The position numbers were made by a program, and so were the translations under genes. Below the pieces are notes generated by a model, which saw only the letters and a program-made list of their open reading frames with translations, was not told the origin of the DNA and searched no databases. DNA of 64,000 nucleotides from Streptacidiphilus jeojiense (GTDB taxonomy: Bacteria; Actinomycetota; Actinomycetes; Streptomycetales; Streptomycetaceae): NCBI RefSeq assembly GCF_000719095.1, contig NZ_JOEH01000027.1:83535-147534 (forward strand). The letters are read 5' to 3'. This document shows positions 1 to 9,502 of this stretch, in pieces (position 1 is the stretch's first letter; every line of letters begins with the position of its first letter).

Positions 1-245
1 CGACGGGCCGACGACCGGGCCTGGGGCGTGCTCTGGTGTGCCCCCGGCTGCTCCCCCGTCGTGGTCATGCGGATGAGTGTATGGGGTCCCCCCGCGCGGT
101 GATCAGGGGGTGCGGGGGACGGGTTGTTTTTCGCCCGCGACGCCGTGACTGTGTGGTTCTGTCACCTCGGGACCAATCCTCACGGCGATCTTCTGGCAGG
201 TTCCGACGTGGCGGCGGGACCCTCCCGGGAGGCAGGATCACCACC
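1..245. other. Leader region upstream of bioB
   Basis: No convincing gene is seen here. Open frames that cross this stretch are extensions of the bioB frame or GC-rich shadows. The segment presumably carries the promoter of the biotin operon, but I could not recognise a BirA- or BioQ-type dyad. The sequence from 226 to 245 supplies a purine-rich stretch (GGGAGGCAGGA) ahead of the bioB ATG. Confidence 0.5.
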
Positions 246-1412
246 ATGGATCTGCTCGAAACCCTCGTCGCCAAGGGCCTGCGCCGCGAACTCCCGACCC
301 GGGAGGAGGCCCTGGCCGTGCTCGCCACCCCGGACGAGGACCTGCTGGACGTGGTCGCCGCCGCCGGACGGGTGCGCCGCCAGTGGTTCGGCCGCCGGGT
401 GAAGCTCAACTACCTGGTCAACCTGAAGAGCGGGCTGTGCCCGGAGGACTGCGGCTACTGCTCGCAGCGGCTCGGGTCCAAGGCGGAGATCCTCAAGTAC
501 ACCTGGCTGAAGCCGGACCAGGCCGCCGCGGCCGCCAGGGCCGGCCTGGCCGGCGGCGCCAAGCGGGTCTGCCTGGTCGCCAGCGGGCGCGGCCCGACCG
601 ACCGTGACGTGGAGCGGGTCGCCGACACCGTCTCGGCCATCAAGGCCGAGAACGAGGACGTCGAGATCTGCGCCTGCCTCGGCCTGCTCTCCGACGGCCA
701 GGCCGAGCGGCTGCGCGACGCCGGGGTGCACGCCTACAACCACAACCTCAACACCTCCGAGGACACCTACACCGACATCTGCTCCACCCACACCTTCGCG
801 GACCGGGTGGACACGGTGCAGCAGGCGCAGGCCGCCGGGCTGTCCGCCTGCTCGGGCCTGATCGCGGGCATGGGCGAGAGCGACGCCGACCTGGTCGACG
901 TGGTGTTCGCGCTGCGCGAGCTGAGCCCCGACTCGGTGCCGGTGAACTTCCTGATCCCGTTCGAGGGCACCCCGCTGGCGAAGGAGTGGAACCTCACCCC
1001 GCAGCGCTGCCTGCGCATCCTGGCCATGGTCCGCTTCGTCTGCCCGGACATCGAGGTCCGGCTCGCGGGCGGCCGCGAGGTGCACCTGCGCAGCCTGCAG
1101 CCGCTGGCGCTGCACCTGGTCAACTCCATCTTCCTGGGCGACTACCTGACCAGCGAGGGCCAGGCCGGACAGACCGACCTGGACATGATCGCGGACGCCG
1201 GCTTCGTGGTGGAGGGCTCGGACGAGAAGACCCTGCTCCGCGACCGCGAGCCGACCGCCGCCGACGCCGACCCGGTCGCCGACGGTGACCTCGTCCCGGC
1301 CCACGGCCCCGCCGCCGACGCCGACCTGCCCGAGCAGCTCGCGGACCGCCGCCGGGACCTGGTCTCGGTGCGCCGCCGGGGCGCCGGCACCGACCTGCCC
1401 CCGAACGCGTGA
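246..1412 (+). CDS. bioB: Biotin synthase (radical SAM)
   Basis: Biotin synthase inserts sulfur into dethiobiotin, the last step of biotin synthesis, in the cytoplasm. The 388-residue product carries the radical SAM cluster motif C-P-E-D-C-G-Y-C near residue 65 and the NHNLNTSE segment typical of BioB. I chose the ATG at 246 because it follows a GGGAGG-type ribosome site and matches the usual BioB N-terminus; the frame is open to 36 but that extension is Arg-rich and unlike the family. The C-terminal tail of about 60 residues (Asp/Ala/Pro-rich) is longer than in E. coli BioB, as is common in actinomycetes. Its stop overlaps the bioA start (GTGA), so the two are translationally coupled. bioF is not in the window. 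Confidence 0.97.
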   Translation: MDLLETLVAKGLRRELPTREEALAVLATPDEDLLDVVAAAGRVRRQWFGRRVKLNYLVNLKSGLCPEDCGYCSQRLGSKAEILKYTWLKPDQAAAAARAGLAGGAKRVCLVASGRGPTDRDVERVADTVSAIKAENEDVEICACLGLLSDGQAERLRDAGVHAYNHNLNTSEDTYTDICSTHTFADRVDTVQQAQAAGLSACSGLIAGMGESDADLVDVVFALRELSPDSVPVNFLIPFEGTPLAKEWNLTPQRCLRILAMVRFVCPDIEVRLAGGREVHLRSLQPLALHLVNSIFLGDYLTSEGQAGQTDLDMIADAGFVVEGSDEKTLLRDREPTAADADPVADGDLVPAHGPAADADLPEQLADRRRDLVSVRRRGAGTDLPPNA

Positions 1413-2719
1413 CCGGCTTCGACCCCGGCGACACCGAGCAGTTGCTCGCACTGGACCGCGCGCACGTCTGGCACCCCTACGGCGCGATGCCGGCCGCCGT
1501 CCCCCCGTTCGCGGTCGAGTCCGCGCAGGGGGTGCGGCTGCGGATGGCGCAGCCGGTCGAGGGCCGGGGCGAGCTGGTCGACGGCATGTCCTCGTGGTGG
1601 TCGGCGATCCACGGCTACCGGCACCCGGTGCTGGACCAGGCGGTCCGCGACCAGCTGGGCCGGATGAGCCATGTGATGTTCGGCGGCCTCACCCACGAGC
1701 CGGCGGTCCGGCTGGCCGCCCGGCTGGTGGAGATCACCCCGGAGCCGCTGCGCCACGTCTTCCTGGCCGACTCCGGCTCGGTCGCGGTCGAGGTCGCCGC
1801 GAAGATGTGCCTGCAGTACTGGCGCTCGGTCGGCCGCCCGGCCAAGCAGCGGCTGCTGACCTGGCGCGGCGGCTACCACGGCGACACCTTCCACCCGATG
1901 TCGGTGTGCGACCCCGAGGGCGGGATGCACCAGCTCTGGACCGGGGTGCTGCCCCGTCAGATCTTCGCCGACGCGCCCCCGGACGGCTTCGACGCCCCGC
2001 TGGACCCCGGTTACGCGGCCCGTCTCGACGAGCTGATCGGCCGGCACGCCGCCGAGACCGCCGCTGTGATCGTCGAGCCGGTGGTGCAGGGCGCGGGCGG
2101 GATGCGGTTCCACTCCCCCGCGCTGCTGCGGGAGTTGCGACGGCTCTGCGACCTGCACGGCGTGCTGCTGGTGTTCGACGAGATCGCGACCGGCTTCGGC
2201 CGCACCGGTGCGCTGTTCGCCGCCGACCACGCCGGGGTCTCCCCCGATGTGATGTGCGTGGGCAAGGCCCTGACCGGCGGCTATCTGACGCTGGCCGCGG
2301 CCCTGTGCACCACCGAGGTGGCCGCTGGCATCAGCGGCGGCGAGGTCCCGGTGCTCGCGCACGGCCCGACGTTCATGGGCAACCCGCTGGCCTGCGCGGT
2401 GGCGAACGCCTCGATCGAGCTGCTGCTGAGCCAGGACTGGGCGGTCGAGGTGAAGCGGATCGAGGCCGGTCTGCGGGCCGGTCTCGCCCCCGCCGCCGAC
2501 CTCCCCGGCGTCAGCGACGTCCGGGTGCTGGGCGCCATCGGGGTGGTCCAGCTGGACCACGAGGTGGACGTGGCCGCGGCGACCCGCGCCGCCGCCCGCG
2601 AGGGCGTCTGGCTGCGCCCGTTCCGCGACCTCGTCTACACCATGCCGCCGTACGTGACCGGCGACGACGATCTGGCCGCGGTCTGCGCGGGGGTCGTCGC
2701 CGCCGCCGGGAAGGGCTGA
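1409..2719 (+). CDS. bioA: Adenosylmethionine-8-amino-7-oxononanoate aminotransferase
   Basis: BioA transfers an amino group from S-adenosylmethionine to KAPA to give DAPA, a PLP-dependent step before dethiobiotin formation. The 436-residue product starts with the family block HVWHPYGAM, has the [11 protein letters not shown] motif and the PLP-lysine context [10 protein letters not shown], and ends at the expected family length. The GTG start at 1409 overlaps the bioB stop by four bases. It lies between bioB and bioD in one operon on the same strand. No oddities were seen. Confidence 0.97.
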   Translation: MTGFDPGDTEQLLALDRAHVWHPYGAMPAAVPPFAVESAQGVRLRMAQPVEGRGELVDGMSSWWSAIHGYRHPVLDQAVRDQLGRMSHVMFGGLTHEPAVRLAARLVEITPEPLRHVFLADSGSVAVEVAAKMCLQYWRSVGRPAKQRLLTWRGGYHGDTFHPMSVCDPEGGMHQLWTGVLPRQIFADAPPDGFDAPLDPGYAARLDELIGRHAAETAAVIVEPVVQGAGGMRFHSPALLRELRRLCDLHGVLLVFDEIATGFGRTGALFAADHAGVSPDVMCVGKALTGGYLTLAAALCTTEVAAGISGGEVPVLAHGPTFMGNPLACAVANASIELLLSQDWAVEVKRIEAGLRAGLAPAADLPGVSDVRVLGAIGVVQLDHEVDVAAATRAAAREGVWLRPFRDLVYTMPPYVTGDDDLAAVCAGVVAAAGKG

Positions 2720-2725
2720 TCCGCG

Positions 2726-3466
2726 ATGACCATCATGCTGGTGACCGGCACCGGGACCGAGATCGGCAAGACCGTGGTGACGGCTGCCGTCGCCTCGCTG
2801 GCGCTGGGTGCGGGCCGGCGGGTCGCGGTGCTCAAGCCCGCGCAGACCGGCGTGGCCCCGGACGAGTCCGGCGACGTCGACGAAGTCGTGCGCCTGGCGG
2901 GCGAACTGACCACCAGTGAGCTGGGCCGCTATCCGGAGCCGCTGGCCCCGGCCACCGCCGCCGCCCGCAGCGGTCTGCCGCCGGTCTCGCCGGAGCAGGT
3001 CGCCGAGGAGGCGGCCCGGCTGGCCCTGGACCACGACCTGGTGCTGGTCGAGGGGGCGGGCGGGCTGCTGGTCCGCTACGACGAGCAGGGCTCGACGCTG
3101 GCCGAGGTGCCGGCGGCACTGGCCGCGCTGGGGCACGCCTGCTCGGTGCTGCTGGTGACCACGGCGGGTCTGGGCACGCTGAACACCACGGCGCTGACCG
3201 CGGAGGCGCTGCGGGCGCGCGGCGTCCCGCTGCTGGGACTGGTGATCGGCGCCTGGCCGGCCGAGCCCGACCTGGCCGCCCGCTGCAATCTGGCCGACCT
3301 GCCGGTGGTGGCCGGCGCCCCGCTGCTGGGGGCGCTGCCGGCCGGATCGGCAGGCGACGGAGCGGACCGTGTCTCCCTCCGGACCACGGCCCGCTCCTGT
3401 CTCGCGCCCGCCCTCGGCGGGGTGTGGGAGGGGCCGTTGCCGGCCTCCCCCGTGCTCAGCCGGTGA
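2726..3466 (+). CDS. bioD: Dethiobiotin synthetase
   Basis: BioD closes the ureido ring of DAPA with CO2 and ATP to make dethiobiotin. The 246-residue protein begins with the P-loop variant G-T-G-T-E-I-G-K-T at residues 8-16, contains the KPAQTG motif and the VEGAGGLLV motif, all diagnostic of BioD. It starts six bases after bioA, so it is the third gene of the biotin operon. Its last 11 bp overlap the 3' end of the convergent secreted glycosidase gene, so the two transcripts meet tail to tail. Confidence 0.96.
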   Translation: MTIMLVTGTGTEIGKTVVTAAVASLALGAGRRVAVLKPAQTGVAPDESGDVDEVVRLAGELTTSELGRYPEPLAPATAAARSGLPPVSPEQVAEEAARLALDHDLVLVEGAGGLLVRYDEQGSTLAEVPAALAALGHACSVLLVTTAGLGTLNTTALTAEALRARGVPLLGLVIGAWPAEPDLAARCNLADLPVVAGAPLLGALPAGSAGDGADRVSLRTTARSCLAPALGGVWEGPLPASPVLSR

Positions 3467-4397
3467 TCTTGTTGAAGATCTTCGAGTAGGCGTACTTGGT
3501 GGCCTTGTCGTAGCTGTCGACCTCCCAGAACGCCAGCTCCTGAACGCCCTTGGAGGCCGCGAAGGTCTCCAGGGTGGTCGCGTTGGCCTGGGTGAAGTTC
3601 TCGTTGTCGTCGTTCCGGCCGGCGATCGGGGTCAGGCCGATCTTGTTCCAGGTCGCCGACGCGCTGGTGCCGTAGAGCGAGGCCAGCTGCTTCTCGGTGG
3701 CGGTGGCCCCCGACTCGGCGTCCTTGAGCGCGTTCTCGCCGTCGCCGAAGTCCATGGTCATGATGTTGACCAGGTTGACGTTGACGCCCTTGCTCTTGGC
3801 GTCCTTGAGCAGGGTGAGCGCGTTGGACTCCAGGCCGGTGGGGTCGACCGGGAGGGTGTAGTCCACCTGCACCGAGGGGTTGGACTTCTGCAGCGCGGCC
3901 AGGGCCTGGTCGCGGCGGGAGTTGGCCGCGGTGTTGTTCAGGTAGTCGCCCTCGATGTCGAAGTCCAGCCGGGTGATCCCGTAGGTGTTCACGACGTTGG
4001 CGTAGGCGGCGGTGAGGCTGCTGACGGAGGTGCAGGTCTGGGCTATCTCGCCGCCGGACGCGCCGCCGAAGGAGACGATCACGTTCCCGCCGGACGACTT
4101 CAGCGAGTTGACCTGCGAGGTGAACGCGCCGAGCGAGGCGTCGCCGTCCTCCCACTTGGGCGTGCAGCCGGACTTGGGGATCAGGAAGGCCAGCGTGTAG
4201 TACTTGTCGCCGCTCGCCTTCAGGTCCGCCGCCATGTCCCCGGCGCTGCTGCTGGACAGCTCCAGGTACGGCGCGGAGTAGTGGGTGGGGAAGGAGCCCG
4301 AGGCGTGGGCCGGGAGGGCGCCGGCGAGCAGGGCCAGCACGGGGGCGAGGGCTGCGGTGGCGGCGAGGGCGACGGAGCGTGTGGGGGTCTTCGCCAT
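3456..4397 (-). CDS. Secreted GH18-family chitinase-like protein
   Basis: The 313-residue product has a Sec signal peptide (residues 1-32, cleavage near AHA/S) followed by a single GH18-type TIM barrel. The SFGGASGGE strand motif is present at about 109-117 and the catalytic signature D-F-D-I-E at 145-149 keeps the acid/base Glu149, so activity on chitin or a related GlcNAc glycan is plausible. There is no carbohydrate-binding module, and the family's first Asp (DGxDxDxE) is replaced by a shorter form (RLDFDIEGD). It is convergent with bioD, overlapping by 11 bp. A perfect 8-bp dyad lies 40 bp upstream and probably controls it. Confidence 0.88.
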   Translation of the reverse strand: MAKTPTRSVALAATAALAPVLALLAGALPAHASGSFPTHYSAPYLELSSSSAGDMAADLKASGDKYYTLAFLIPKSGCTPKWEDGDASLGAFTSQVNSLKSSGGNVIVSFGGASGGEIAQTCTSVSSLTAAYANVVNTYGITRLDFDIEGDYLNNTAANSRRDQALAALQKSNPSVQVDYTLPVDPTGLESNALTLLKDAKSKGVNVNLVNIMTMDFGDGENALKDAESGATATEKQLASLYGTSASATWNKIGLTPIAGRNDDNENFTQANATTLETFAASKGVQELAFWEVDSYDKATKYAYSKIFNKITG

Positions 4398-4436
4398 GAC
4401 GACCTTTCAGTTGCTTCAGTTGCTGGTCGGATTCTC

Positions 4437-4455
4437 GTTAGGAAGGTTTCCTAAC
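4437..4455 (-). promoter_or_regulatory. Perfect dyad operator upstream of the GH18 gene
   Basis: GTTAGGAA-GGT-TTCCTAAC is a perfect 8-bp inverted repeat with a 3-bp spacer, AT-rich against the local background and 40 bp upstream of the GH18 start codon. Its position and symmetry suggest a repressor site for chitin- or chitosan-type induction; ROK-family repressors of chitosanase genes are a possible binder, but this is inference. No 12-bp chitinase direct repeat or DasR-like site was recognised. Confidence 0.6.
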
Positions 4456-4644
4456 TGCATGGGGAGGATCGTGGCCCTTTGCCAGGGCACTGTCAAGAGG
4501 TCGCGCCGAAGCGGCAGCTGACTGCGTGTAAGGGACACCCGTAGCCGACGGGTGTCCCGCAGGAGGATGCCGACTGTCAGTGGCCCCGCATAGGCTCCTC
4601 CCAGGCGCCGCACAACCGGCGGCGGACCGACTGGGGGTGGGTCA

Positions 4645-5478
4645 ATGCCTGCGATCTCCGAGCCCGTACCACCGGACCGGAAGCCGGAACCAGGGCCGGA
4701 ACCGGGGCCGCTGCCGCCGGCCGCCCGGGCCGAGCAGCTGACCAAGGCCTACGGCGAGGGCGACACCCGGGTGGTGGCGCTGGACGCGGTGGACGTGGAG
4801 ATCGGGCGCGGCCGCTTCACCGCCATCATGGGCCCCTCGGGTTCCGGCAAGTCCACGCTGATGCACTGCCTGGCCGGCCTGGACACGGTCAGCTCCGGCC
4901 GGATCTGGATCGGCGACACCGAGATCACCGCTCTCAACGAGAAGCAGCTGACCCGGCTGCGCCGCGACAACGTCGGCTTCGTCTTCCAGGCCTTCAACCT
5001 GCTGCCCACCCTGACCGCCGAGGAGAACATCACCCTGCCCGGCGACATCGCCGGGCGCCGCACCGACGGCGACTGGCTCAAGCGCGTCATCGAGACCCTG
5101 GGCATCGGCGACCGGCTGCGGCACCGCCCGTCCGAACTGTCCGGCGGCCAGCAGCAGCGGGTCGCGGTGGCCCGCGCGCTGGCCTCCCGGCCGCAGATCA
5201 TCTTCGCCGACGAGCCGACCGGCAACCTGGACTCGCGCAGCGGCGCCGAGGTCCTCGGCTTCCTGCGCGGCAGCGTGGACGAACTGGGCCAGACCGTGGT
5301 GATGGTCACCCACGACCCGGTCGCCGCCTCCTACGCCGACACCGTGCTGTTCCTGGCCGACGGCCGGATCGTCGAACAGCTGGTCGCGCCGACGGCGGAC
5401 GCCGTGCTGGAGCGGATGGGCCGCCTGGACGACCGCGCCTCCGGGACCACCGAGAACCGCCGACCGGGGGGACGGTGA
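4645..5478 (+). CDS. ABC transporter ATP-binding protein (MacB/LolD type)
   Basis: A 277-residue ATPase of the MacB/LolD/FtsE class that powers an FtsX-type permease. It shows Walker A GPSGSGKST (about residue 66), the Q-loop FQAFNLLPTLTAEEN, the signature LSGGQQQR, Walker B IIFADEPT and the switch His in MVTHD. The Pro/Glu-rich N-terminal 30 residues are unusual but short. The start at 4645 is the first ATG of the frame. The permease gene follows after 7 bp, so the two form an operon. The substrate is unknown. Confidence 0.93.
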   Translation: MPAISEPVPPDRKPEPGPEPGPLPPAARAEQLTKAYGEGDTRVVALDAVDVEIGRGRFTAIMGPSGSGKSTLMHCLAGLDTVSSGRIWIGDTEITALNEKQLTRLRRDNVGFVFQAFNLLPTLTAEENITLPGDIAGRRTDGDWLKRVIETLGIGDRLRHRPSELSGGQQQRVAVARALASRPQIIFADEPTGNLDSRSGAEVLGFLRGSVDELGQTVVMVTHDPVAASYADTVLFLADGRIVEQLVAPTADAVLERMGRLDDRASGTTENRRPGGR

Positions 5479-5485
5479 CCGCACC

Positions 5486-8053
5486 ATGCTGAAGGCGACC
5501 CTGCGCGGCTTCCTGGCCCACAAGGGCCGGCTGGTCCTCTCGCTGCTGGCCGTCCTGCTCTCGGTGGCCTTCGTCGCCGGGACGCTGATGTTCACGGACA
5601 CCATCAGCGGCACCTTCGACCGGCTGTTCCGCAGCACCTCCCCCGATGTCAGCGTCACCCCGCACAGCGAGGTGGGCAGCGGCCGGCAGGACCTCTCCGG
5701 CGCGGTGGCCACCGAGTCGGACGCGCTGGTGGCGAAGGTCGCCGCGGTCCCCGGGGTGGCCTCCGCCCGGCCCGGGGTCGGGGTGTCCAACATCGTTCTG
5801 GTGGACGCGGCCAACCACAACATCGGCTCGGTCGGCGGAGCGCCGACCATCGGCGTCAACTGGGTGCCCACGTCCCGCTCGGTGGTGGACCTGACCTCCG
5901 GCAGCGCCCCGGCCGGCGACGGCCAGGCCGTCATCGACGCCGACACGGCCCGCAAGCACCATCTGACGATCGGCCAGCAGCTGCGGGTGATCGCCGGCCC
6001 CGGCAGCTTCCCGATCCGGATCACCGGCATCGCGACCTTCAACACCACCAACCCCGGTGCCACCCTGCTCTTCCTGGACACCGCGACCGCCGAGCAACGG
6101 CTGCTCGGCCGCACCGGGCTGGTCACCTCGGTGGACGTGACCGCGGCGAAGGGCGTCTCCGACGACGTGCTGAAGCAGCGGATCCTGCCGGTGGTCGGCG
6201 CCGGATACGACGTCAAGACCGCCGCCGAGACCGCCAAGGACTCGGCCCAGCAGCTGGGCACCTTCCTGTCGGTGATCAAGGACGCGCTGCTGGGCTTCGC
6301 CGGGATCGCGGTGCTGGTGGGCGTCTCGCTGATCCTCAACACCTTCTCGATGCTGGTGGCCCAGGGCACCAGGGAGCTCGGCCTGATGCGCGCCCTGGGG
6401 GCCAGCCGACGGCAGGTGAACCGCTCGGTGATGGTGGAGGCGGTGCTGCTCGGGGTGGTCGGCTCCACCCTGGGGCTGCTGGTCGGGGTGGGGCTGGCGC
6501 AGCTGCTGATCAAACTGATCGGCGGGGTCGGCATGGAGCTGAAGGGCAGTGAGATCGCCTTCCGCTGGCCCACCCCGGTGGCCGCCTACGCGGTGGGCGT
6601 GATCGTCACCGCGGTCTCCGCCTACCTCCCGGCCCGGCGCGCCGCCTCGGTGTCGCCGATGGCCGCGCTGCGCGAGGCCGACACCCCGGGCCGCGGCGCG
6701 CCGCTGCGGCGGCGGGCGCTGCTCGGCGGCACCGTGCTGTTCCTCGGCGCCGCCGCGCTGGCGGCAGCGGGCACCCTGCACGCGGCCGGGGCCGCGGCGG
6801 GCTACCTCGGCCTGGGCGTCCTGCTCAGCCTGATCGGCCTGATCATGACCGGTCCGCTGCTGGCCCGGCCGGTGATCCGGGTGCTGGGCGGCTGGTTCCC
6901 CCGCGCCTTCGGGTCCATCGGCTCGCTCAGCCAGCGCAACGCGCTCCGCAACCCGCGCCGGACCAGCGCCACCGCCTCGGCCCTGATGATCGGTCTGGCG
7001 CTGGTGGCGGCGCTGTCGGTGGTGGGCTCCTCGATGGGCGCCTCGTTCGACCAGCAGGTCGACAAGACCGTCGGCGCGGACCTCATCATCCAGAACGGTC
7101 AGGGCCAGCCCTTCCCGGCCGAGGTGGCCCGGTCCGTCCAGGCGGTCCCCGGGGTCGGCCTGCTGGTGCGCACCCAGGCCGTCCCGGTGACCGAGATCGC
7201 CGCCGACGGCAGCGCGACCAAGGTCTCCATGCTCGGCAGCACCGACGGGCTGGACCAGGTGGTCCACCTGTCGCTGCGCTCCGGCACCGTCGCCGCGGCC
7301 ACCGCCCCGGGCGCGGTGATGATCGCCTCCACCTACGCGGACGACCACCACCTCACCCTCGGCAGCACGCTGACGGTGCTGTTCCCCGACGGCACCCGGG
7401 TCCCGCTCACCGTCGCGGCCATCGACAACGTCGACGACAGCCTCACCGGCATCGGCAAGAACCCGGTCACGGGCACCGCGACGCTACAGCGGTACGCCCC
7501 CGGGGTGCAGGACGACGGCGTGTTCGTCAATGTCGCCGCCGGCGCGGACAAGGCGCAGGTCAAGGCCGCGATCACGACGGCGATCGCCAAGGACCCGCAG
7601 GTCCAGGTCCGGGACCAGTCCGACTACAAGAAGCTGATCCGGCAGCAGATCGACATCCTGCTCAACCTGGTCTACGGCCTGCTGGCGCTGGCGATCATCA
7701 TCGCCGTGCTCGGCGTCGTCAACACCCTGGCCCTGTCCGTGGTCGAGCGGACCCGGGAGATCGGCCTGCTGCGCGCCATCGGACTGTCCCGCCGTCAGCT
7801 ACGCCGCATGGTGCGGCTGGAGTCGGTGGTCATCGCCCTGTTCGGCGCCGTCCTCGGCCTCGGCCTGGGCCTGGTCTGGGGGCTGGCGGCGCAGCACCTG
7901 CTCTCGCTGAAGGGCATGCAGGCGCTCTCCATACCCTGGACCACGGTGATCGCCGTCGTCCTCGGCGCCGCCCTGGTCGGCCTGCTGGCCGCCCTCGGGC
8001 CGGCCCTGCGCGCCTCCCGGCTGAACGTCCTGGCCGCCATCGCCCACGAATGA
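5486..8053 (+). CDS. FtsX-like ABC transporter permease
   Basis: The 855-residue membrane protein has an N-terminal transmembrane helix, a large extracellular MacB-like domain, three helices near residues 265-385 containing an FtsX domain (ELGLMRALGASRRQV), then a second periplasmic-type domain and a second FtsX domain at the C-terminus (REIGLLRAIGLSRRQL). This duplicated architecture is the common actinobacterial ABC exporter form. It is cotranscribed with the ATPase directly upstream. Such systems move peptides, lipids or drugs or act with two-component sensors; nothing here fixes the substrate. Confidence 0.92.
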   Translation: MLKATLRGFLAHKGRLVLSLLAVLLSVAFVAGTLMFTDTISGTFDRLFRSTSPDVSVTPHSEVGSGRQDLSGAVATESDALVAKVAAVPGVASARPGVGVSNIVLVDAANHNIGSVGGAPTIGVNWVPTSRSVVDLTSGSAPAGDGQAVIDADTARKHHLTIGQQLRVIAGPGSFPIRITGIATFNTTNPGATLLFLDTATAEQRLLGRTGLVTSVDVTAAKGVSDDVLKQRILPVVGAGYDVKTAAETAKDSAQQLGTFLSVIKDALLGFAGIAVLVGVSLILNTFSMLVAQGTRELGLMRALGASRRQVNRSVMVEAVLLGVVGSTLGLLVGVGLAQLLIKLIGGVGMELKGSEIAFRWPTPVAAYAVGVIVTAVSAYLPARRAASVSPMAALREADTPGRGAPLRRRALLGGTVLFLGAAALAAAGTLHAAGAAAGYLGLGVLLSLIGLIMTGPLLARPVIRVLGGWFPRAFGSIGSLSQRNALRNPRRTSATASALMIGLALVAALSVVGSSMGASFDQQVDKTVGADLIIQNGQGQPFPAEVARSVQAVPGVGLLVRTQAVPVTEIAADGSATKVSMLGSTDGLDQVVHLSLRSGTVAAATAPGAVMIASTYADDHHLTLGSTLTVLFPDGTRVPLTVAAIDNVDDSLTGIGKNPVTGTATLQRYAPGVQDDGVFVNVAAGADKAQVKAAITTAIAKDPQVQVRDQSDYKKLIRQQIDILLNLVYGLLALAIIIAVLGVVNTLALSVVERTREIGLLRAIGLSRRQLRRMVRLESVVIALFGAVLGLGLGLVWGLAAQHLLSLKGMQALSIPWTTVIAVVLGAALVGLLAALGPALRASRLNVLAAIAHE

Positions 8054-8084
8054 CGCCCACGAATGACCGAAGGGAGTACCGGGC

Positions 8085-8504
8085 TCAGAACTTCTTGACC
8101 CAGCGCCGCCACTGCGGCTCGGGCGCGTACCCGGCGGCCCGCCAGGCCCGCTGCCCGAGCTCGTTGCGCTCCAGCACCATCGCGTCACCGCGACGGCCGC
8201 CGAGCGCGGTGAAGCGCTGCTCGGCCGCCTCCAGCAGCGCGCCGCCGATCCCCTGACGGCGCGAACCGGGGTCCACCGCGAGCCGGTAGAGGTGGCAGCG
8301 CCAGCCGTCCCACCCGGCGATGACCGTCCCCACCATCCGGCCGTCCCGCTCGGCGATGATCACCGCCTCGGCGTCCCGGGCGATCAGACGGCCCACCCCG
8401 TCCTCGTCGTCGCTGATGCTCGTCCCCTCCGCGGCGGTCCTCCAGAACTCCAGCAGTGCGGTGACGTCGTCGGGGGTCGATGAACGGATGATCAGATCGG
8501 TCAT
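8085..8504 (-). CDS. GNAT family N-acetyltransferase
   Basis: The 139-residue product matches a single GNAT domain: the acetyl-CoA binding motif A, R-R-Q-G-I-G within VDPGSRRQGIGGALL, lies near residues 80-94, with the conserved C-terminal segment GNELGQRAWRAAGY-like block following. Acceptor substrate is unknown. The ATG at 8504 is chosen because it precedes the canonical IIRSSTPDDV opening of such enzymes; the frame stays open far upstream but there it runs out of phase through the neighbouring lipoprotein genes. It is convergent with the ABC permease gene. Confidence 0.85.
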   Translation of the reverse strand: MTDLIIRSSTPDDVTALLEFWRTAAEGTSISDDEDGVGRLIARDAEAVIIAERDGRMVGTVIAGWDGWRCHLYRLAVDPGSRRQGIGGALLEAAEQRFTALGGRRGDAMVLERNELGQRAWRAAGYAPEPQWRRWVKKF

Positions 8505-8557
8505 GGCCAGAGACTCGCACACCGCACCGATCCCCCGCGAGCCGTTTCCCTGCCGCG

Positions 8558-9502
8558 TCAGCCCGCCCGACCTGGGAAGGTCAGCTTCAGCAGACTCAGG
8601 ATCTGCTGACTGGAATCGGCGAGTGCGACCCCTTGCGGCACACCCCTGACGCTCAGCAGGGTGCCCCCGCAGCCGCCCATGCGGTCGACCACCACGGCCG
8701 CCGGCGACGTGCCGTCGGTGTCGCCGTGCCCCCGGTAGAAGTCGAGGGTGAGCTCGGCCCCGCCGTCGTTCGGGCAGTTGAACACCCCGACCGGCGCGGT
8801 GGGCAACGCGTTGACCACGGCCACCGTCCTTGCCACCAGTGTGGGGTCGGTGACGGTCGCCAGCGTCCGCTGCCCGGGCAGAGCCTTGCTGGGGTTGGAT
8901 CCCGGGGACGCGATCACCACGAGCCGGGTGACCCCGGCCGGGATCACGGCCGCAGCGGGATGCGCCGGACGCCAGGTGTCCTGGGCGTCGACCCGCAGCA
9001 ATGTGCTCCCGTCGTGCACCGCCACCTGGACGTCCAACTCGCGCGACTGCAGCAGCGCGGTGGCCGGGCGGCCGAAGGTGACGAACGGTACGGAATTCAT
9101 CGTGCCCGTGCCGGTGCGGGTGGTACCCGGAGGGACATGGGACATGAACCAGCCGACGGCCTGGTCGGGCGTCCCCGAGTAGCTCCACCACCCGGTCGTG
9201 ACCACATCGTTCTTGTCGCCGAAGGAGAACGGCGGGAGCAGGTTCGCGGATCCGGCGGGCGCGCCGGCCAACCGCCGTGCGCCGGGCGGTGCGACGAAGG
9301 CCTTGGCCATCGCCGACACGTCCGCCCGGGCGGTCTGCTGCGGCGACAGGGTCGCCGGTCGGGAGGGGACCACCGAGGTGGCGGGACGCGTGGACGGGGA
9401 GGCCGAAGCGGCGCCGGGGCCGGGTTGTGAGGCACACCCCGCGAGCAGTGCTGCGCCGGCCGCGAGGAGCGCCGTACGGATCACGGTTCGGGTCATCACC
9501 AT
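8558..9502 (-). CDS. Putative lipoprotein, tandem paralogue 1
   Basis: A 314-residue protein with a lipoprotein signal peptide (lipobox LLAGC, Cys about 25) and then no domain I recognise. It is a clear paralogue of the gene just upstream: both share the blocks QQTARADV, FVAPPGARRLAGAPAGSA, DTWRPAHPAAAVIP and a C-terminal LSVRG..QVAL.S.QILx.LKLT pattern. Its start codon shares one base with the upstream stop (TGATG), so the pair is translationally coupled. Probably anchored to the outer face of the membrane; function unknown. Confidence 0.75.
   Translation of the reverse strand: MVMTRTVIRTALLAAGAALLAGCASQPGPGAASASPSTRPATSVVPSRPATLSPQQTARADVSAMAKAFVAPPGARRLAGAPAGSANLLPPFSFGDKNDVVTTGWWSYSGTPDQAVGWFMSHVPPGTTRTGTGTMNSVPFVTFGRPATALLQSRELDVQVAVHDGSTLLRVDAQDTWRPAHPAAAVIPAGVTRLVVIASPGSNPSKALPGQRTLATVTDPTLVARTVAVVNALPTAPVGVFNCPNDGGAELTLDFYRGHGDTDGTSPAAVVVDRMGGCGGTLLSVRGVPQGVALADSSQQILSLLKLTFPGRAG

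Noticed and set aside
1..245. BirA- or BioQ-type operator before bioB
   Set aside because: I looked for a palindromic biotin operator and saw none with convincing symmetry.
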